Shown here: piece after piece, positions 58,801-64,000 of the stretch
Layout: every line of letters starts with the position of its first letter
How positions within the stretch are numbered: position 1 is the stretch's first letter
NCBI GenBank assembly: GCA_003254885.1
Contig: QANT01004022.1
Coordinates: forward strand, 62,001 to 126,000
DNA length: 64,000 nucleotides
DNA from: Purshia tridentata
Taxonomy: Eukaryota; Streptophyta; Magnoliopsida; Rosales; Rosaceae
Direction: 5' to 3'
Notes under the pieces: generated by a model
The model's database searches: none
What the model saw: the letters and a program-made list of their open reading frames with translations, nothing else
What the model was told of the DNA's origin: nothing
Position numbers and translations under genes: made by a program

Positions 58801-60377
58801 GTCTGAAAAGCGACCTAAGATGACATGTGACTGCTGGCCTTCATGGTGCTGTTGTGGCTGTTGCCGTGGTTCAAAGAAGTCAAAGTCAAAGTCTAAGAAG
58901 CATGGATTGAGAAGTCTTCTTGGGGGACTTTACACTAAGAAGAAGAAAATGATGGGGAAGAACTATGTGAGGAAAGGGACTGGACCCATGTTTGATCTTG
59001 AAGAGATTGAAGAAGGGTTTGAAGGCTATGATGAATTGGAGAAATCATCACTAATGTCACAGAAAAATTTTGAGAAACGTTTTGGACAATCCCCTGTGTT
59101 TATTGCTTCCACTCTCATGGAAAATGGTGGGATTCCTGAAGGGACTAATAACACAACACTAGTTAAGGAGGCCATTCATGTTATAAGTTGTGGATATGAA
59201 GAAAAAACAGAATGGGGAAAAGAGGTGAGTACTGAGTAGCATTATGATGAACTACTTCTCTATCTATGCGGTACTTAAATTTGGTACAAGTATTTTATTT
59301 CTTTTTACACTAGGCTTTGATACAGAGACTCTAACAAGCCAAAGCATTCGTGGTTTTTTCTTTGCAGATTGGGTGGATTTATGGTTCAGTTACAGAAGAT
59401 ATTTTGACCGGCTTCAAAATGCATTGTAGAGGATGGAAGTCAGTGTACTGTATGCCAAAGAGACCAGCTTTCAAGGGATCTGCTCCTATAAACTTGTCTG
59501 ATCGGCTGCACCAAGTTCTGAGATGGGCTCTTGGTTCTGTCGAAATCTTCCTTAGTCGTCATTGTCCCTTATGGTATGCCTGGGGAGGAAAATTGAAATG
59601 GCTTGAGAGGCTTGCTTACATCAACACCATAGTCTACCCTTTCACTTCCATCCCCTTGCTTGCATACTGCACTATTCCAGCTGTCTGTCTTCTGACTGGG
59701 AAATTCATCATCCCCACTGTAAGTACTTTTGGAGACTTTTTTGTAGATCAATGGAACCTAGGCCAATTTTCTAATCAAAATTTCATTCTGTGCAGCTGAA
59801 TAACTTTGCTAGCATATGGTTCATGGCTCTTTTCATCTCCATCATTGCAACTGGTGTTCTTGAGCTGAGATGGAGCGGTGTTGGCATCGAGGACTGGTGG
59901 CGTAATGAGCAGTTTTGGGTTATTGGTGGTGTCTCTGCACATCTTTTTGCCGTCTTTCAAGGCCTACTCAAAGTCCTGTTTGGAGTTGACACCAACTTCA
60001 CTGTGACATCAAAAGCAGGAGATGATGGTGAATATGGGGAACTCTACCTCTTCAAGTGGACTACCCTTCTCATACCACCAACCACCCTTATAATCTTGAA
60101 CATGGTGGGAGTAGTGGCTGGAGTTTCTGATGCCATTAACAATGGCTATGGCTCATGGGGTCCTTTATTTGGGAAGCTATTCTTTGCCTTCTGGGTCATT
60201 GTTCATCTCTACCCCTTCCTCAAAGGTTTAATGGGAAGGCAAAACAGGACTCCTACCATTGTGGTCCTTTGGTCAATTCTTCTTGCTTCCATTTTCTCAC
60301 TGGTTTGGGTGAGAATTGATCCCTTCTTGCCTAAGCAAACTGGACCAATTCTCAAACAATGTGGAGTGGAGTGCTAG
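55890..60377 (+). CDS. CESA4: Cellulose synthase A catalytic subunit 4 (secondary wall)
   Basis: Twelve exons: 55890..55982, 56095..56296, 56391..56515, 56642..56708, 56818..56968, 57111..57723, 57810..57947, 58160..58285, 58383..58595, 58703..59224, 59368..59718 and 59796..60377. The total is 3183 nt, or 1060 residues. A RING-like zinc finger lies at about 45-91 ([25 protein letters not shown]). Two membrane helices are at about 235-285. The GT2 catalytic residues are all present: Asp355 in VSDDGAS, Asp522 and Asp524 in LDCDHY, TED at 759-761 and QVLRW at 799-803. The remaining helices lie after residue 830. The class-specific region [12 protein letters not shown] plus Cys/Lys run, and the end [17 protein letters not shown], match CESA4/IRX5 rather than CESA7 or CESA8. 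It makes beta-1,4-glucan from UDP-glucose in the plasma-membrane rosette with CESA7 and CESA8. Confidence 0.96.
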
Positions 60378-61224
60378 GCATGCTGTTGGGGTCTTTACCT
60401 TCCTCTTCATTGCTTGTCTTTGTAGTTATGCCACACTTTGCTTGTTTGTTTTGCAATGTTTTTGAGTTTCCAAGGAAGTTCATTTGTTTATACACATACA
60501 TTCATTTTAATAGAATTTTGCCTGTAAGACAATGTACCTTGTGAATCTGTGATAAAGATCAGTGTCTTTTGGGCCTTCAATAATTTTGTACATGCTCCTA
60601 TATTTTATACACATTGAGACCGGCTTCCAAAAAAAAGGTGAAATGAATGCATAGTCAACTTTTATACATATTTTAGATACAAGTCAACTTTTGACTAGCA
60701 AAAAATTAATTGAAAATAGTAGCAAAGGACAGAACCTTTGGACTATCTGAAAAGGAATTAATAAGCAAAAAATTAATTATGAGATTCACTGGTAGCAAGC
60801 AAGCTGTTCGAAAGCGAGTCTTACCCACTTTGAAACAACGCGGCTTTGCAGAACATGATTGGCCAACTTTCATGTTTCAAGCTTTTTAGGTTTGGCCGGT
60901 GAAATTTGGAAACTTTGAAACTTGAGGCTTGTACATCAATGAAACAATGTCTAGGGAAATTAGAATCTCTAAGCCAATTATACACACACTACAGGGTACA
61001 AGTACAATTTTTATGTATTCAAGATTCTCCATACAGGTTTCCAACCTGGAAAAATTATTATATGTGATAGTCATATGTAACATTTTAACAATATATATAT
61101 TAATACCTACTTTTAACCCGGACTCAAGGCACCTATGATACAAACACAAACACACCAAGAAAGGCCTACTAACTTATTTGAACTAGGATTTGGTTGGCAT
61201 TCGTACTACTAGTTTCAATTTCTT
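60378..61224. other. Spacer between convergent genes
   Basis: This holds the CESA4 3' UTR and the 3' flank of the receptor kinase gene. A duplicated ATTAAT...GCAAAAAATTAATT motif occurs near 60700 and 60764. No gene is seen. Confidence 0.6.
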
Positions 61225-64000
61225 CTATTTTTGAAACCCAGTTAGTTTGTTGATGGTTAAGTTATCTAATGGTTCAGAAATGCAAGGCTGGGTCTTAGCT
61301 GATAGTTCTTGTGCCACAAATCGCATTGTGGGTCGTGATTCTGGACGAGCACGAGCGCACGCCAAGGCTATGATCACCACGAACACCACTGCGTCCGCTA
61401 ATTCATTGGTCGGAGGCTCCAGCCGTTGATCTAACACATCTTTTAAAAGCAATCCTGGATTGTCCATCAAAGATTTTGATGATTCAGATAAGAATTGTAG
61501 CATGTCCCCTGGGTGCCTTCCCATCATGATTTCTAGTGATAGCACTCCGAAACTATACACATCACACTTATCGTTCACCTTCATAGTGAATGCAAGCTCT
61601 GCAAATCAAGAAACCAATTAGCCACGTTAGATAATGTCTAGACCCAAAAAGTTAAGTTATTACAATTTTTACGAAATAAGTTTTGTTACATTACCTGGTG
61701 CCATGTAGCCATAAGACCCAGCAACCGCGGTCCAGTTGGATGAATCTGAGCTCAGCAGTCTTGCTGTTCCAAAATCCGAGAGCTGGGGCTCGAAATCCAA
61801 CTTGAGCAATACATTGTTGATAGAAACATCCCGGTGCACAACTGGTGGAGAGCAGTCATGGTGTAAGTAAGAAAGTGCATGAGCTAGTCCTTTCACAATT
61901 TTGACCCTTTTAGCCCAGCCAAGTTCAACATCCCCTTCCACCCCATACAATGCTTTTCCCAGGCTGCCTCTCTCTAAAAACTCATAAACCAAGAACATGG
62001 AATCCCTCCTTGTACAGAACCCGAATAGCCTAATGATGTTCCGGTGGCGGACATGTGTCAAAGTTCGAATTTCACTCTCAAAACTCTGGCGATTGATTGC
62101 TGGAATGTCACTAGATTCTGACATGTTAAGCCTCTTAACTGCAACAACTTGGCCTGATAGCAACTCTGCCTTGTAAACCCTTCCAAACCCTCCTTTTCCA
62201 ATGCAGTACTTCTCATCAAAGTCCTCTGTGGCCTTCACAATTTCCCCAAATGTGAATTTCACTTCTCTTTCCCATATCATGGACTCAAAGCTCTCAGACT
62301 TCTTAGAACTTTTGGTTTCCTTATCGAGGAGATTGGGTTTCTTTCGGAACAGAGCAATAGCAGCTGCAAGCACTAATAAAGCACAAACAGGAACAAGGAC
62401 ACCGATGAGAATTTTTTTGTTCTTGTTGGACTTTGTCATTGAGGAACTGCATAGAGTTAGTCCCTGTTGATCTCCACACAAACCAGAGTTTCCGACGAAA
62501 GCATTTGCAGGCGCCTTTTGGAAAATGCCACCAGTTGGGATTGGACCTGTCAAATTGTTGTAAGAAAAATCAAAGCTGTTCAGACTAAGCATTTGGGAAA
62601 ATGCTGATGGGATTCCCCCTGAGAGATGGTTGTGTGAGACATTGAGATTCACCAATTGTGTGAGCTTGGCCAAGTTTGAAGGTATTGGTCCTGAGAATGA
62701 ATTGCTGCTAATATCCAACAAATACCTCAAGTCCAAGTTACCAATATCTGCTGGTATTTGACCTGATAAATTGTTGTGGCTCAAGTTCAAGCTTGTTAAA
62801 CTTTCAAATGTACCAGGTTGAACTGGTATTACTCCAATCAAATTGTTATCAGACAAATCAAGAAGCTCGAGCTTGGTTAATTTGCCTAGACTCTGGGGGA
62901 TGGCTCCAGTGAATGTGTTCCTGCTCAGATTGAGAGTGAATAGCAAGCTTAGATTTCCAATTTCATTTGGGAATTCCCCACTGAATTCATTGAAGTCTAG
63001 GCTTAGAGACTGCAATTGTGTCAACTGTCCAATCTCAGCTGGGATTTGACCAGAAATTTTGTTTCTACCCAGATACATTGCAGTGATGTTTTTGCATTCC
63101 CCCCACACTGGTGAGAGTTGACCCACAAACTTGTTGTCACTAAGATCAATGTAATGAAGCACCGGATGAACACCAAATGCATTAGTAATGTGTCCGGTAA
63201 ATTGGTTCCCATCCAGCCGGACTCTATATAATGCTGAACAATTTCTCAAGCACTCAGGCAATGGCCCTGTGAAGTTGTTATTATTCACTGTGAGAAAAGT
63301 CAAAGCAAATCCACTGCACAATTCTGGTGGCAATTCCCCAGAGAAGCTGTTGTTGGAAAAGCTTACATATCGCAACTTACTGTACTTCCCGAAATCTCTC
63401 GGAATGGTTCCCACTAATTTATTGGTGAACACAGAAAAAGTCTCAAGGCTACTGAGGAGAGAAATGGTTTCTGGCAACTCCCCTTCAAGTTGGTTTGTGT
63501 TGACATCAAAGATGGCCAATGATGTCATGTTTCCAATCTCTGGGGGGATTGTACCGCTGAGATTGTTGTAGAAAAGCTGTATGCTTACAAGATTTGTGAG
63601 ACTCCACAGTGTCATAGGAATTGGCCCTGAGAGCTGGTTGGTTGAAAGATCCAAATCATCCAAATCTTTCAAGTTTCCAATTTCTGAGGGAATTGAACCA
63701 GAGAAGTTATTATGGTACAGATAGAGCAAATTGAGTTTTGTCAAAAGTCCAATTTCTGCTGGAATGTTCCCACTGAAGCTATTAGTTTGAAGTTGCAAAG
63801 AGACCATTTCAGTCCAATTGGAGATTAGTGAAGGCAAGATTGGACCAGTAAAGTTATTCCCTGATAAACCCAATTCTTCGATGTTGTGGAGATTGGACAA
63901 GGACAGAGGCAGTTCCCCACTGAGGAAATTGTCAGCCAGGGCCAAGAAGGTGAGGTTGCTACAAAGACCAAGCTCAGAAGGGATTGAAGAGTTTAATGAA
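61225..64000 (-). CDS. LRR receptor-like protein kinase (5' end outside the window)
   Basis: The 3' exon 61598..61225 joins a large exon that runs from 61695 past the right edge, open throughout. About 892 residues are visible. There are roughly twenty 24-residue LRRs of the plant extracellular type (LxxLxLxxNxLSGxIPxxIG). A Cys pair ([12 protein letters not shown]), one membrane segment ([20 protein letters not shown]) and a kinase domain follow. The kinase is intact: glycine loop [18 protein letters not shown] lysine, [14 protein letters not shown] in [10 protein letters not shown], and YGYMAPELAFT across the splice site. The Ser-for-Lys after HRDV is usual in the MIK2/At1g35710-like LRR-XII-related group, to which I tentatively assign it. 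The ligand is unknown. The signal peptide and first LRRs lie beyond the window. Confidence 0.93.

Overview
This window is nuclear DNA from a flowering plant. The evidence is many spliced genes with GT..AG introns, AT-rich introns and spacers, and plant-only families: CesA with a RING-like finger, PHR1 MYB-CC, PDLP, SUVR, TOM9 and an LRR receptor kinase. The protein sequences look eudicot, and I guess a woody rosid, perhaps Rosaceae such as Prunus. That genus-level guess comes from general likeness only. Sixteen protein-coding genes were modelled. Every splice junction was placed by eye, and every model keeps frame across all its exons.

Layout from left to right. 188-3045 (-) is a Vps62/DUF946 protein, followed by a 2.7 kb spacer with repeat debris. 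5748-7092 (+) is a TPR-like protein. 7846-11194 (-) is a G3BP-like NTF2-RRM RNA-binding protein, and 12520-20184 (-) is the U1 snRNP factor PRP39. 21609-22537 (-) is a small basic plant protein whose ATG appears to be split by an intron. 23576-23890 (+) is the mitochondrial import subunit TOM9. 26745-28130 (-) is a plasmodesmata-located DUF26 protein. 28131-31700 is repeat-rich and includes a hAT-like element nested in an older element. 32861-37647 (+) is a SUVR-type SET histone methyltransferase. 38087-39489 (-) is a glutathionyl-hydroquinone reductase, which shares a 200 bp divergent promoter with intronless RPL23 (uL14) at 39690-40112 (+). 40937-43768 (+) is an unrecognised nine-exon gene, and 44878-45213 (+) is a small unrecognised plant protein. 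45365-46110 is a MITE-like repeat. 47139-48788 (+) is a HAD-type acid phosphatase, 51517-54697 (+) is PHR1, and 55890-60377 (+) is the secondary-wall cellulose synthase CESA4. 61225 to the right edge (-) is an LRR receptor kinase cut by the window.

These are ordinary, independently transcribed plant genes, not a gene cluster. The only functional neighbours are loose pairings: PRP39 and G3BP both handle RNA, and an acid phosphatase sits next to the phosphate-starvation regulator PHR1. I found no new multi-gene system. The most notable points are the intron-split start codon, the nested transposon with a recoverable empty site, a truncated repeat flanked by a 50 bp duplication, and two single-N positions that look like assembly joins.
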